28,900 bases of DNA, taken from CTSOIL-112 sp964293815 (GTDB taxonomy: Bacteria > Pseudomonadota > Gammaproteobacteria > Burkholderiales > Burkholderiaceae). A model generated the notes under the pieces. That model was not told the origin of the DNA. It saw only the letters and a list, made by a program, of their open reading frames with translations, and searched no databases. The position numbers and the translations under genes were made by a program. How positions within the stretch are numbered: the first letter of the stretch is position 1; each line of letters begins with the position of its first letter. The stretch covers positions 1 to 28,900 of the forward strand of contig CAXYYC010000032.1 of NCBI GenBank assembly GCA_964293815.1. The letters run 5' to 3'. Below are positions 6,764 to 14,385 of this stretch, piece after piece.

Positions 6764-8176
6764 ATGAGTGATGTTGCAAAAGTCATGCAAATGGTCAAAG
6801 ACCATGACGTTAAGTTTGTGGATTTTCGTTTTACCGATACTAAGGGTAAAGAACAGCATGTTTCCGTGCCTGTTTCAGCGTTTGACGAAGATAAATTTGA
6901 ATCTGGCCAAGCATTTGATGGTTCGTCCATTGCGGGTTGGAAAGGCATTGAAGCCTCAGATATGTTGTTGATCCCTGATCCAAAGACTGCCAACATTGAT
7001 CCGTTCACCGCAGAAACCACTTTGATTCTGACCTGTGACGTGATTGACCCGGCGGACGGCAAAGGCTATGAGCGCGATCCACGTTCATTGGCACGCCGCG
7101 CGGAAGCGTATTTGAAATCAACTGGTATCGGTGACACGGCGTACTTTGGTCCTGAGCCAGAATTCTTTATTTTTGATTCGATTCGTTACAAAACCGATAT
7201 GCAAGGCTGTTTCGTGCGAATTGGTTCGGACGAAGCGTCTTGGTCGTCTTCTGTGAAACAAGAAGGCGGCAACTTGGGTCATCGCCCAGGTGTCAAAGGT
7301 GGTTATTTCCCTGTAGCGCCGGTCGATACATTCCAAGACATGCGTTCTGAAATGTGCTTGTTGCTCGAACAAATGGGTGTGCCTGTGGAAGTGCATCACC
7401 ACGAAGTAGCGGGTCAAGGCCAAAATGAAATCGGTACGAAATTCTCAACTCTGGTTCAACGTGCTGACTGGACGCAGATTTTGAAATATGTGGTGTTTAA
7501 CGTGGCTGACGCCTACGGCAAAACCGCGACTTTCATGCCTAAACCAGTGGTGGGCGACAATGGCTCGGGTATGCACGTTCACCAATCCATCTGGAAAGAC
7601 GGCGTGAATACGTTTGCGGGTGACGGCTACGCAGGTTTGTCCGACACCGCTTTGTACTACATCGGCGGTATCATCAAACACGCGCGCGCATTGAACGCGA
7701 TTTGTAACCCATCGATCAACTCGTACAAACGTTTGGTACCGCACTACGAAGCGCCGGTGAAATTGGCGTATTCTGCGAAAAACCGTTCAGCGTCTATCCG
7801 TATTCCGTTCGTATCGAATCCAAAAGCACGCCGCATCGAAGCGCGCTTCCCAGATCCAATGGCGAACCCATATTTGTGCTTCTCAGCCTTGCTGATGGCT
7901 GGTTTGGACGGTATTCAAAACAAAATCCACCCAGGCGATCCTGCACTGAAAAACCTGTACGATTTGCCACCGGAAGAAGATGCACAAATTCCAACCGTAT
8001 GTAACAGCTTGGAACAAGCATTGGAAGCCTTGCAAGCCGATCACGAATTTTTGACGCGCGGTGGTGTGTTCACCCAAGCGATGATCGATGCGTACATTGA
8101 ACTGAAAATGGAAGACGTGAAGAAAATGCGTATGAACGTCCATCCATTGGAATTTGAAATGTACTACAGCCTATAA
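6764..8176 (+). CDS. glnA: Glutamine synthetase, type I (adenylylatable)
   Basis: It makes glutamine from glutamate, ammonia and ATP in the cytoplasm, as a dodecamer. The protein has 470 residues; AGGAG (6753–6757) precedes the ATG. Family signatures are DGSSIAGWKGI, the ATP-binding loop FMPKPVVGDNGSGMHVHQS, the glutamate-binding residues around NRSASIRIPF, and EARFPDPMANPY. The adenylylation tyrosine is Y399 in NLYDLPPEE, so activity should be controlled by a GlnE-type adenylyltransferase as well as by transcription. It is monocistronic by structure: NtrC sites and a sigma-54-type promoter lie before it and a strong terminator (8203–8236) after it. The partners ntrB and ntrC follow. Confidence 0.98.
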   Translation: MSDVAKVMQMVKDHDVKFVDFRFTDTKGKEQHVSVPVSAFDEDKFESGQAFDGSSIAGWKGIEASDMLLIPDPKTANIDPFTAETTLILTCDVIDPADGKGYERDPRSLARRAEAYLKSTGIGDTAYFGPEPEFFIFDSIRYKTDMQGCFVRIGSDEASWSSSVKQEGGNLGHRPGVKGGYFPVAPVDTFQDMRSEMCLLLEQMGVPVEVHHHEVAGQGQNEIGTKFSTLVQRADWTQILKYVVFNVADAYGKTATFMPKPVVGDNGSGMHVHQSIWKDGVNTFAGDGYAGLSDTALYYIGGIIKHARALNAICNPSINSYKRLVPHYEAPVKLAYSAKNRSASIRIPFVSNPKARRIEARFPDPMANPYLCFSALLMAGLDGIQNKIHPGDPALKNLYDLPPEEDAQIPTVCNSLEQALEALQADHEFLTRGGVFTQAMIDAYIELKMEDVKKMRMNVHPLEFEMYYSL

Positions 8177-8202
8177 GGTTCGGTGCATTCTCTTGTACCC
8201 TA

Positions 8203-8236
8203 AATACCGATGCTGGCAACAGCGTCGGTATTTTTT
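8203..8236 (+). terminator. Rho-independent terminator of glnA
   Basis: A 13-bp stem (8203–8215 with 8220–8232, one G·U pair) is capped by a GCAA tetraloop and followed by T-run 8231–8236. It separates glnA from the downstream ntrB genes. Confidence 0.9.
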
Positions 8237-8258
8237 ATGGTGTAGGGTCGGAAGTCGT

Positions 8259-8264
8259 TATAAT
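8259..8264 (+). promoter_or_regulatory. Candidate -10 element for the DUF4124-like–ntrB operon
   Basis: A perfect TATAAT lies 44 nt before the ATG at 8308 and after the glnA terminator. I see no good -35 element, so an activator or a weak promoter is likely. Confidence 0.4.
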
Positions 8265-8307
8265 ATCAACCAAGCTTAATTGTGCTATTTCCTATTTCTT
8301 AACCTTC

Positions 8308-8955
8308 ATGAACCCTTTATCGAGTTTGTCCCATCCTTCGCGGCGTTCCCATGACTATGCAACATGGGTGATGTCGCGCGTGGTCGTGGTGGGCGCTTGT
8401 GTCATGCCGTTTGGCATGGCTGATGCACAAACCGCGCCAGACGTCGCATTTGCCCAAGGTACGGTTCAGAATACGGTTTATGTGTGCGAACAGCAGGGTG
8501 TGACGGTGCTGCGCAATACACCGCCGATTGCGCCGACCAGATCAGCCATTGAACGTACGCCATGCACGCGCAAAACCATGATGACTAAAGTAACCAAGGC
8601 GTCCCCACCTCAGCCGCTCAGCCGAGTAACACGCTCAACCATGCCACCCGTGTGGAATGACCCGCAGCGCACGGCGCAAACTTTGGTGGTGGATGCGCGC
8701 GTATCGCCGAATGTGCAATGGCAGCGTGACCTCGGACGCAAACGCATTCTTCTTGCCGAACTGAGTTCGGCAGAGCAACGTTTACAAGCCCTCAACGCCG
8801 AATACCGCGACGGTCAGCCCGAGCGTTTGGGCAATGAGCGAAATTACCAAAAATATCTGGATCGCACCGCTGAACTACAGCAAAACATTCGTTTAACCGA
8901 GGCGAGCATCGCCGCGTTGCGCAGAGAAATCAATACCATCGGAGGTGCGCCGTGA
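8308..8955 (+). CDS. Exported DUF4124-like protein with C-terminal coiled coil
   Basis: I do not know its function. The 215-residue protein has a hydrophobic N-terminal segment (about 24–38) ending in ADAQ, a probable signal peptide cut after ADA. A short motif VYVCEQQGVTVLRNTPP (about 57–73) resembles the DUF4124 pattern found in many betaproteobacterial exported proteins. The C-terminal 80 residues are rich in E, Q, R and L and should form a coiled coil. The start is uncertain: ATG 8308 and ATG 8371 both lack a clear ribosome site, and 8371 would give a shorter, more usual signal peptide. Its stop codon overlaps the ntrB start (TGATG at 8953–8957), so the two are translationally coupled, which hints at, but does not prove, a link with nitrogen signalling. 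Confidence 0.75.
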   Translation: MNPLSSLSHPSRRSHDYATWVMSRVVVVGACVMPFGMADAQTAPDVAFAQGTVQNTVYVCEQQGVTVLRNTPPIAPTRSAIERTPCTRKTMMTKVTKASPPQPLSRVTRSTMPPVWNDPQRTAQTLVVDARVSPNVQWQRDLGRKRILLAELSSAEQRLQALNAEYRDGQPERLGNERNYQKYLDRTAELQQNIRLTEASIAALRREINTIGGAP

Positions 8956-10073
8956 TGTTGGCCAAGCACACAGGGTTTGATGCGTTGCAATTGGGGCTGA
9001 TCGTGCTGGATCGGCGTGTGCGTGTTCAATATCTCAATACAGCGGCGCAAATGCTGTTGCGCTCCCCGCAAAGCCATGCGCACGATGTACCGCTGACGCA
9101 GTGGTTTGATGCCGACGAGACGTTGAAACACATCATCGCCCACATCGAAACCGGCAGTGAAACGGTGTATCGCTGTGTGCTGCGCATGATTCGACAGGGT
9201 GACGGCTCCGAGTTGGATAATCCTCTGTCGGTCTATGTCGCGCTTTCGCCGATGCCGATGACAGAGGGGCAAAATGAATCCATGTATCTGCTCGAATGCT
9301 TTGAACTGGGCGCGTATGAGCAGGTACAGCAGGACACGCAATCGCGTGCGCGCACGCAGAGTCATCAACTGCTGATGCGGCAATTGGCACATGAAATTAA
9401 AAATCCGCTCGGCGGCATTCGTGGCGCAACGCAGTTATTGCAGGACGAGCTGGAAACCTTGCAACCTGAGCTGGTGGAATACACCGAAATGGTTTTGGGG
9501 CAGGTTGATCGGCTCAAAAACTTGGTCGATCAATACTTGGTGCCGTACCGTGAGGGCACGGCGCAGGCGAGTTTGATCAACATTCATGAGGTGTGCGACA
9601 AAGCGTTTCGATTGGCACAGGTCGAGTTTGGACAGGCGCAGATTGAGTGGCAGCGCGATTATGATGTCAGTATTCCGCTGGTGCGCGCGGTCGCGGATTA
9701 CCTGCAACAGCTATTGCTCAACATCATTCAAAATGCAGCGCAAGCGGTGTTGGGCGTGAGCAATCGTGACCATCTCGAAGTACCCAAAATCACCTTGCGC
9801 ACCCGAATTGCGCGGCATTGTCTGGTGAATCAGGTCAAACACGCGATGATGCTGGAGATTTCGGTGCTGGACAACGGTCCTGGGATTCCCGAGGAAATCG
9901 CCGATACGCTGTTTTTGCCATTGGTGACCCAGCGTGAGGGTGGCACGGGTTTGGGCTTGTCCGTCGCCATGCAAATCGCGCAACAGCATGGCGGCACAAT
10001 TGAGGTCATCAGCCGTTCGCCTCGCTCTCAGCGTTCATCAGGCACGCAAATGCGGGTGTTGTTGCCATTGTAA
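8955..10073 (+). CDS. glnL: Nitrogen regulation sensor histidine kinase NtrB (GlnL)
   Basis: NtrB phosphorylates and dephosphorylates NtrC according to nitrogen status through PII; this is known for the family. The protein has 372 residues from ATG 8955; GGAGG (8941–8945) also serves a GTG at 8952. The order is a PAS domain (about 5–115, LGLIVLDRRVRVQYLN), the HisKA phosphoacceptor H146 in RQLAHEIKNPLGG, the N box LLNIIQNAAQAV (about 255–266) and G boxes DNGPGIPEEI and GGTGLGLSVAMQIA. There is no membrane segment, so it is a soluble sensor. It overlaps the DUF4124-like gene upstream. A 145-nt gap with its own control sites separates it from ntrC, unlike the tight ntrBC pairs of enterics. Confidence 0.95.
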   Translation: MLAKHTGFDALQLGLIVLDRRVRVQYLNTAAQMLLRSPQSHAHDVPLTQWFDADETLKHIIAHIETGSETVYRCVLRMIRQGDGSELDNPLSVYVALSPMPMTEGQNESMYLLECFELGAYEQVQQDTQSRARTQSHQLLMRQLAHEIKNPLGGIRGATQLLQDELETLQPELVEYTEMVLGQVDRLKNLVDQYLVPYREGTAQASLINIHEVCDKAFRLAQVEFGQAQIEWQRDYDVSIPLVRAVADYLQQLLLNIIQNAAQAVLGVSNRDHLEVPKITLRTRIARHCLVNQVKHAMMLEISVLDNGPGIPEEIADTLFLPLVTQREGGTGLGLSVAMQIAQQHGGTIEVISRSPRSQRSSGTQMRVLLPL

Positions 10074-10103
10074 TCACCCATATATTCTCTCCAAGCCACT
10101 TAT

Positions 10104-10150
10104 GCACCAATGAGGTGCAAATGAATTATAATTGTGCACCGAAGTGTTGC
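10104..10150 (+). promoter_or_regulatory. NtrC boxes around a -10 element upstream of ntrC
   Basis: Site 1, GCACC-AATGA-GGTGC (10104–10118), is a perfect NtrC box. Site 2, GCACC-GAAGT-GTTGC (10136–10150), matches 9 of 10 conserved bases. A perfect TATAAT (10127–10132) lies between them. Site 1 therefore covers the expected -35 region and site 2 the transcription start. This layout predicts repression of ntrC by its own product, as known for the sigma-70 promoters of the enteric glnA/glnL region. Confidence 0.75.
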
Positions 10151-10218
10151 GCTGACAGAGTATACGCACGCGGATAATCACCACACGTCGAGTACATGAA
10201 ATGAAGCAAGGAGGCGTT

Positions 10219-11712
10219 ATGTATGGCTTAAACGACAAACCGACAATCTGGGTAGTGGATGATGACAAAAGTATACGCTGGGTGCTGGACAAAGCCTTGC
10301 AAAAATCGCGCTTGCCGTATCGCATGTTTGCCGATGGGCAGGAGGTTTTGGACGCTTTGAATCATTGGCACGCGCAAGCGGAGGGCAAACGCCAGCCGGG
10401 TGATTACCCCGCGCTCTTGCTGTCGGACATCCGTATGCCGGGTGTTTCGGGAATCTCGCTGTTGCGCGATTTTAAAAAGCTCGCGCCAGATGTGCCAGTG
10501 GTGATGATGACCGCGCATGCCGATTTGGAAAATGCCGTTTCGACGTTTCAAGAAGGCGCCGCTGAATACATCGCCAAGCCGTTTGACACCGAAGAATTGG
10601 TGGGTTTAATCAAACGATTTGTGCAGCCGAGCAAAACCACGTCGGATCATACCAACAATACCCATGCGTCGAACGATACCGAAAGCTTGGCGCAGCGCTA
10701 TGGCCTGCTCGGCACCAGCCCTGCGATTTTGCAGGTGCTGCGCACCATTGGCCGACTGTCGGCAACCGAGGTCAATGTCTTGCTCACCGGTGAAACCGGC
10801 ACTGGCAAAGAGTTGGTCGCGCGAGCGATTCACACCACCGGTGCGCGTGCCGACAAGCCCTTCATCGCCATCAGCACGGCGGCGATTCCTGCGTATGTGC
10901 TCGAATCCGAACTATTTGGTCACGAAAAAGGTGCGTTTTCTGGTGCAGGGCAGGCGCGCATTGGACGCTTTGAAGAGGCCGAAGGCGGAACCCTGTTTTT
11001 GGACGAAATCGGCGATATGCCGCTGGATTTACAAGCGCGGTTGTTGCGCGTGTTGTCCGAAGGTGTGTTGTACCGCGTCGGCGGTAGCGAATTGGTCAAA
11101 ACCAATGTGCGCATCATCGCCGCGAGCCATCAGAACCTCGCGCAACGGGTCGCGCAAGGACTGTTTCGAGCCGATTTATACCACCGCTTGAATGTGGTCG
11201 GCATACAATTGCCCGCTTTGCATGATCGCGCGGAAGATATTCCTTTGCTGATGCAACATTTTCTCAATCAAGCGGCCAAAGACCTGCGTCTGAGCACGCC
11301 AAAAACCCTGTCGCCGAGCGCCATTGAAGTTTGCCAAAAAGCGGTCTGGAGCGGCAACGTACGGCAATTGGACAATGTGTGTCGTTGGCTGACTGTGATG
11401 ACGCCGACGCAGGTGATTAACGAAGCTGATCTACCCGCCGAAGTGCGCGAGCATACGCCGCTGATTGGCATGAGTGCAAACAGCGCCACGGCAGGCGCGG
11501 TGACTGGTACGAATACTTGGCAGGAATTGCTGCGCGTCGCGGTGCGTCAAGGGCTGAACGATCAAGTGCCGGCGGTTATGCTCAAACTGCAAGATCAGTT
11601 TGAACAAGTGGTCATCAACGAGGCGCTCAAATACACCCACAATCATCGGCAGAAAGCCGCGCAATTGCTCGGTATCGGGCGCAATACGATTACGCGCAAG
11701 GTCAGAGACTGA
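10219..11712 (+). CDS. glnG: Nitrogen regulation response regulator NtrC (GlnG), sigma-54 activator
   Basis: The ATG at 10219 is chosen because AAGGAGG (10208–10214) lies 4 nt upstream; an in-frame ATG at 10201 has no such site. This gives 497 residues. The receiver has WVVDDDKSIRWVL (acid pocket about D14–D16), phospho-acceptor D70 in LLSDIRMPG, T98 and K120. It is longer than usual before D70 by about 12 residues. The AAA+ domain carries Walker A GETGTGKE (191–198), the sigma-54 contact loop as GAFSGA (238–243; the norm is GAFTGA) and Walker B GTLFLDEIGD. A Fis-type helix-turn-helix ends the protein (QKAAQLLGIGRNTITRK). The last 25 codons recur 584 bp downstream. NtrC activates glnA and other nitrogen genes; the sites found here fit that. 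Confidence 0.96.
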   Translation: MYGLNDKPTIWVVDDDKSIRWVLDKALQKSRLPYRMFADGQEVLDALNHWHAQAEGKRQPGDYPALLLSDIRMPGVSGISLLRDFKKLAPDVPVVMMTAHADLENAVSTFQEGAAEYIAKPFDTEELVGLIKRFVQPSKTTSDHTNNTHASNDTESLAQRYGLLGTSPAILQVLRTIGRLSATEVNVLLTGETGTGKELVARAIHTTGARADKPFIAISTAAIPAYVLESELFGHEKGAFSGAGQARIGRFEEAEGGTLFLDEIGDMPLDLQARLLRVLSEGVLYRVGGSELVKTNVRIIAASHQNLAQRVAQGLFRADLYHRLNVVGIQLPALHDRAEDIPLLMQHFLNQAAKDLRLSTPKTLSPSAIEVCQKAVWSGNVRQLDNVCRWLTVMTPTQVINEADLPAEVREHTPLIGMSANSATAGAVTGTNTWQELLRVAVRQGLNDQVPAVMLKLQDQFEQVVINEALKYTHNHRQKAAQLLGIGRNTITRKVRD

Positions 11713-11756
11713 TAATCAGCGCTGAACTGGACAAACCCCGCAAATCGCGGGGTTTG
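11639..11756 (+). repeat. Direct repeat copy 1: 3' end of ntrC plus its terminator hairpin
   Basis: These 118 bp match 12223–12340 at 113 positions with no gaps. Three differences fall in the coding part, all silent third-position changes; two adjacent differences lie just after the stop codon region. Some weaker similarity may continue for about 20 bp (GGCTGTTGACAAAG against GGTTATTGGGCAAAG). Confidence 0.95.
11733..11755 (+). terminator. Terminator-like hairpin after ntrC (copy 1)
   Basis: A 9-bp stem with GC core CCCCGC/GCGGGG (11736–11741/11747–11752) has loop AAATC and is followed by only three T. It is a modest terminator, duplicated at 12317–12339. Confidence 0.6.
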
Positions 11757-11900
11757 AGGCTGTTGACAAAGTGGCACCTTTGCTTCAATAAAATTCCGTC
11801 ATACACGAATGGTTTTAGCACACTGCTGTCCGAGATAAAATCAAATTGATCTACTCTCGAATGAACGGACGCCGATCAACGTAAAAAAGAGGGAGCGTTC

Positions 11901-11928
11901 TCGTTCCCACGCTCCAGCGTGGGAACGA
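11901..11928 (+). repeat. REP-like palindrome 1
   Basis: A perfect 13-bp inverted repeat (11901–11913 with 11916–11928) has a CC centre and the arm CGTTCCCACGCT. Sequences of the GTTCCCACGC type are common extragenic palindromes in proteobacteria. The second copy at 12195–12216 has a GG centre, so it lies in the opposite orientation. Confidence 0.7.
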
Positions 11929-12001
11929 AAAATAGCGGGATATCATATCCACGAAGTTGAGCCATGTCGCTGTAATGCTAATGAACGCTGTTGTTCAATT
12001 A

Positions 12002-12050
12002 GGCGGTTTGCTATCTGAGCGTTTGGAACAAACGCGAGTTTCAAACCGCC
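12002..12050. repeat. Two-tier inverted repeat in the ntrC–parE insert
   Basis: The outer arms GGCGGTTTG (12002–12010) and CAAACCGCC (12042–12050) enclose inner arms GCGTTTG (12019–12025) and CAAACGC (12029–12035) around a GAA loop. It is a strong cruciform or RNA hairpin with no T-run, so not a typical terminator. Confidence 0.65.
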
Positions 12051-12098
12051 CTGATGTCAGCTTTCATTGATTTGCATTACTGCGTACTTGATCTTTTT

Positions 12099-12130
12099 GA
12101 ATCCTTTTTGTATCAAGACAAAAAGGATTC
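12099..12130. repeat. Perfect 12-bp inverted repeat in the ntrC–parE insert
   Basis: GAATCCTTTTTG (12099–12110) pairs fully with CAAAAAGGATTC (12119–12130) around an 8-nt loop. It is followed by CGCCCCGCGGCGG, a GC-rich stretch unlike the surroundings. Confidence 0.65.
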
Positions 12131-12194
12131 GCCCCGCGGCGGAGAGCGGAATATCGAGAGAATGGCGATGGTTTGTCACGCTACACCCTATGCA

Positions 12195-12216
12195 TTCCCA
12201 CGCTGGAGCGTAGGAA
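12195..12216 (-). repeat. REP-like palindrome 2, at the junction with the second ntrC tail
   Basis: Arms TTCCCACGCT (12195–12204) and AGCGTAGGAA (12207–12216) pair with one mismatch around a GG centre. It is an inverted, slightly decayed relative of 11901–11928. The duplicated ntrC sequence starts only 6 bp later, so this element sits at the recombination boundary. Confidence 0.65.
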
Positions 12217-12222
12217 CGAGAA

Positions 12223-12296
12223 ACAACCATCGGCAGAAAGCCGCGCAATTACTCGGCATCGGGCGCAATACGATTACGCGCAAGGTCAGAGACTGA
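12223..12296 (+). pseudogene. ntrC 3' fragment (last 24 codons, helix-turn-helix end)
   Basis: The fragment encodes the same residues as the intact ntrC end (NHRQKAAQLLGIGRNTITR and onward) with three silent differences. An open frame from ATG 12054 would join it to 56 unrelated residues encoded by the palindrome-rich insert. That ATG has no ribosome site and the joined part has no recognisable domain, so I treat the whole as a remnant. A protein with only half of a DNA-binding domain is unlikely to work. Confidence 0.8.
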
Positions 12297-12340
12297 TAAT
12301 CAGCGCTGAACTGGATCAACCCCGCAAATCGCGGGGTTTG
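12223..12340 (+). repeat. Direct repeat copy 2: ntrC tail plus terminator hairpin
   Basis: This is the partner of 11639–11756, offset 584 bp. It includes the codons for the DNA-recognition helix, the TGA (12294–12296) and the CCCCGC/GCGGGG hairpin (12320–12336). Confidence 0.95.
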
Positions 12341-12438
12341 TTGGTTATTGGGCAAAGCTTACGGTACAATGCCGAATCGTCGCGCCTTTGTGCGCGATAT
12401 CCTTAACGATGGTTTTACCGTTTTTACCCCATAAAAAT

Positions 12439-14385
12439 ATGAATCAGCATTATTCAGAAACCGACATACGCGTACTCAAGGGCTTGGAGCCAGTCAAAGA
12501 GCGTCCGGGCATGTACACCCGCACGGAAAACCCGCTCCACATTATCCAAGAGGTGATCGACAACGCCGCCGATGAGGCGCTGGGCGGCTTTGGTTCGAGC
12601 ATTGACGTGGTGCAACACGCCGATGGCTCAATCACGGTGGAGGATGACGGGCGCGGGATTCCGATTGGGATTCATCCTGAAGAAGGTGTGCCGGTGTTGG
12701 AGATCGTGTTCACCCGACTGCATGCGGGCGGTAAATTCAACAAAGCCGATGGCGGCGCATATGCCTTCTCTGGTGGCTTGCACGGTGTCGGCGTGTCGGT
12801 GACCAATGCGCTGTCGACGAAACTGGATGTGACCGTTTGGCGCGATAAACAGGTGGCGACGATTGGCTTTTCGGGCGGAGACGTGGTTGCGCCATTGCAA
12901 ACGCGCCCTGCGACGCGCGGCGAGAAGAAAAACGGTACGCGGGTACACATCGTGCCAGACGTTAAATATTTTGATTCGCCGAATATTCCACAGGCCGAAT
13001 TAGAGCGCCTGCTGCGTGCCAAAGCGGTGCTGATGTCGGGCGTCAAAGTCACGTTGACTAATGAGAAAACGGGGCAAACGCAAACGTGGTTGTATCAGGA
13101 CGGTTTGCAGGGTTATCTGCGCGAACATTTGGAGCAGGATGCGCTGATTCCGCTGTTTTCGGGCAGTTCATTTGCCGGCGCGAACGATGAGCAGTTTGCC
13201 GAGGGCGAGGGCGCGGAATGGGTGTTGACTTGGACGCGCGAGGGCGGTTTACTGCGCGAGAGTTATGTCAATCTCATCAGCACGCCAGCGGGCGGTACGC
13301 ACGAGGCGGGCATCCGCGAAGGTGTATTCGGCGCAGTGAAAAGCTTTATCGAATTACATGCGCTATTGCCCAAAGGGGTGAAATTGATCTCCGATGACGT
13401 GTTCAGCCGAGCGTCGTTTGTGCTGTCTACAAAGGTTTTAGACCCGCAATTTCAAGGGCAAACCAAGGAGCGTTTGAATAACCGCGATGCGGTGAAATTG
13501 GTCGCGCAGGCGACGCGCCCAGCACTGGAGTTGTGGCTCAATCAGCATGTGGATTATGGCAAAGCGTTGGCCGAACTGGTGATCGCGCAGGCACAGGCGC
13601 GCAACAAGGCCGCGCAAAAAGTGGAGAAGAAAAAAAGCTCTGGCGTGGCGGTTTTGCCGGGCAAGCTGACCGATTGCGAATCGGATGATATTGGGCTGAA
13701 TGAGTTGTTTTTGGTCGAAGGGGATTCGGCTGGCGGCTCGGCGAAAATGGGACGCGACAAAGAGTTTCAGGCGATTTTACCCCTGCGTGGTAAGGTACTG
13801 AACACATGGGAGGTTGACAAAGACCGCTTGTTCGCCAACAACGAGGTACACGATATCGCGGTCGCGATTGGCGTTGATCCGCACAGCTTGAACGACACGC
13901 CGGATTTATCGGGCTTGCGCTACGGCAAAATTTGCATTCTGTCCGATGCGGACGTGGATGGTTCACACATTCAGGTGCTGTTGCTGACACTGTTTTTCAA
14001 ACACTTTCCCAAACTCATTGATGCAGGGCATGTGCACATCGCACGACCGCCGTTATTCCGTGTGGATGTACCCGCGCGTGGTAAAAAAATGGCGCAAAAG
14101 GTGTATTGCCTTGACGTGGATGAATTGAACCGCACACAGGATAAATTGCTCAAAGATGGCTTGAAGGATGGCTCATGGCAAGTATCGCGTTTCAAAGGTC
14201 TGGGCGAGATGAACGCCGAACAATTGTGGGAAACCACGATGAATCCTGATACGCGCCGTTTGGCACAAGTGATCGATGATGGTGACAGCCGCAGCATGAT
14301 GCACATGCTGATGGGCAAATCCGAGTCACCCGCGCGGCGCGCTTGGCTGGAGGAAAAGGGTAATTTGGCGCAGGCGGATATTTGA
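12439..14385 (+). CDS. parE: DNA topoisomerase IV subunit B ParE
   Basis: ATPase subunit of topoisomerase IV, which unlinks daughter chromosomes with ParC. From ATG 12439 it has 648 residues. I prefer this start because MNQHYSETDIRVLKGLEPV matches the usual N-terminus; there is no clear ribosome site, and ATG 12409 is an alternative. The GHKL ATPase has EVIDNAADEA (about 38–47), VEDDGRGIPIGIHPEEG and GGLHGVGVSVTNALS. The TOPRIM domain has EGDSAGGSAKMGRD, PLRGKVLNTWEVD and the metal-binding DADVDGSHI. The C-terminal RFKGLGEMNAEQLWETTM completes it. The length, the missing GyrB-type insert and the parC nearby make this ParE rather than GyrB. Confidence 0.95.
   Translation: MNQHYSETDIRVLKGLEPVKERPGMYTRTENPLHIIQEVIDNAADEALGGFGSSIDVVQHADGSITVEDDGRGIPIGIHPEEGVPVLEIVFTRLHAGGKFNKADGGAYAFSGGLHGVGVSVTNALSTKLDVTVWRDKQVATIGFSGGDVVAPLQTRPATRGEKKNGTRVHIVPDVKYFDSPNIPQAELERLLRAKAVLMSGVKVTLTNEKTGQTQTWLYQDGLQGYLREHLEQDALIPLFSGSSFAGANDEQFAEGEGAEWVLTWTREGGLLRESYVNLISTPAGGTHEAGIREGVFGAVKSFIELHALLPKGVKLISDDVFSRASFVLSTKVLDPQFQGQTKERLNNRDAVKLVAQATRPALELWLNQHVDYGKALAELVIAQAQARNKAAQKVEKKKSSGVAVLPGKLTDCESDDIGLNELFLVEGDSAGGSAKMGRDKEFQAILPLRGKVLNTWEVDKDRLFANNEVHDIAVAIGVDPHSLNDTPDLSGLRYGKICILSDADVDGSHIQVLLLTLFFKHFPKLIDAGHVHIARPPLFRVDVPARGKKMAQKVYCLDVDELNRTQDKLLKDGLKDGSWQVSRFKGLGEMNAEQLWETTMNPDTRRLAQVIDDGDSRSMMHMLMGKSESPARRAWLEEKGNLAQADI

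Larger units (their letters stand above)
11713..12438. other. 726-bp gene-free region between ntrC and parE
   Basis: It holds no convincing gene. It contains two ntrC-tail copies with hairpins, two REP-like palindromes, and three further inverted repeats (11938–11950, 12002–12050, 12099–12130). A parE promoter candidate, TTGGTT–18–TACAAT (12341–12370), follows copy 2. TTGACA at 11763–11768 after copy 1 has only a poor -10 partner and may be a relic of the same promoter region. Confidence 0.8.

Noticed and set aside
7118..8143. Minus-strand frames over glnA
   Set aside because: glnA is unambiguous and full length; the opposite frames show no protein features.
12439..14385. parE as a gyrB gene
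   Set aside because: 648 residues, no GyrB-specific insert, and a parC (without GyrA box) close by on the same strand.
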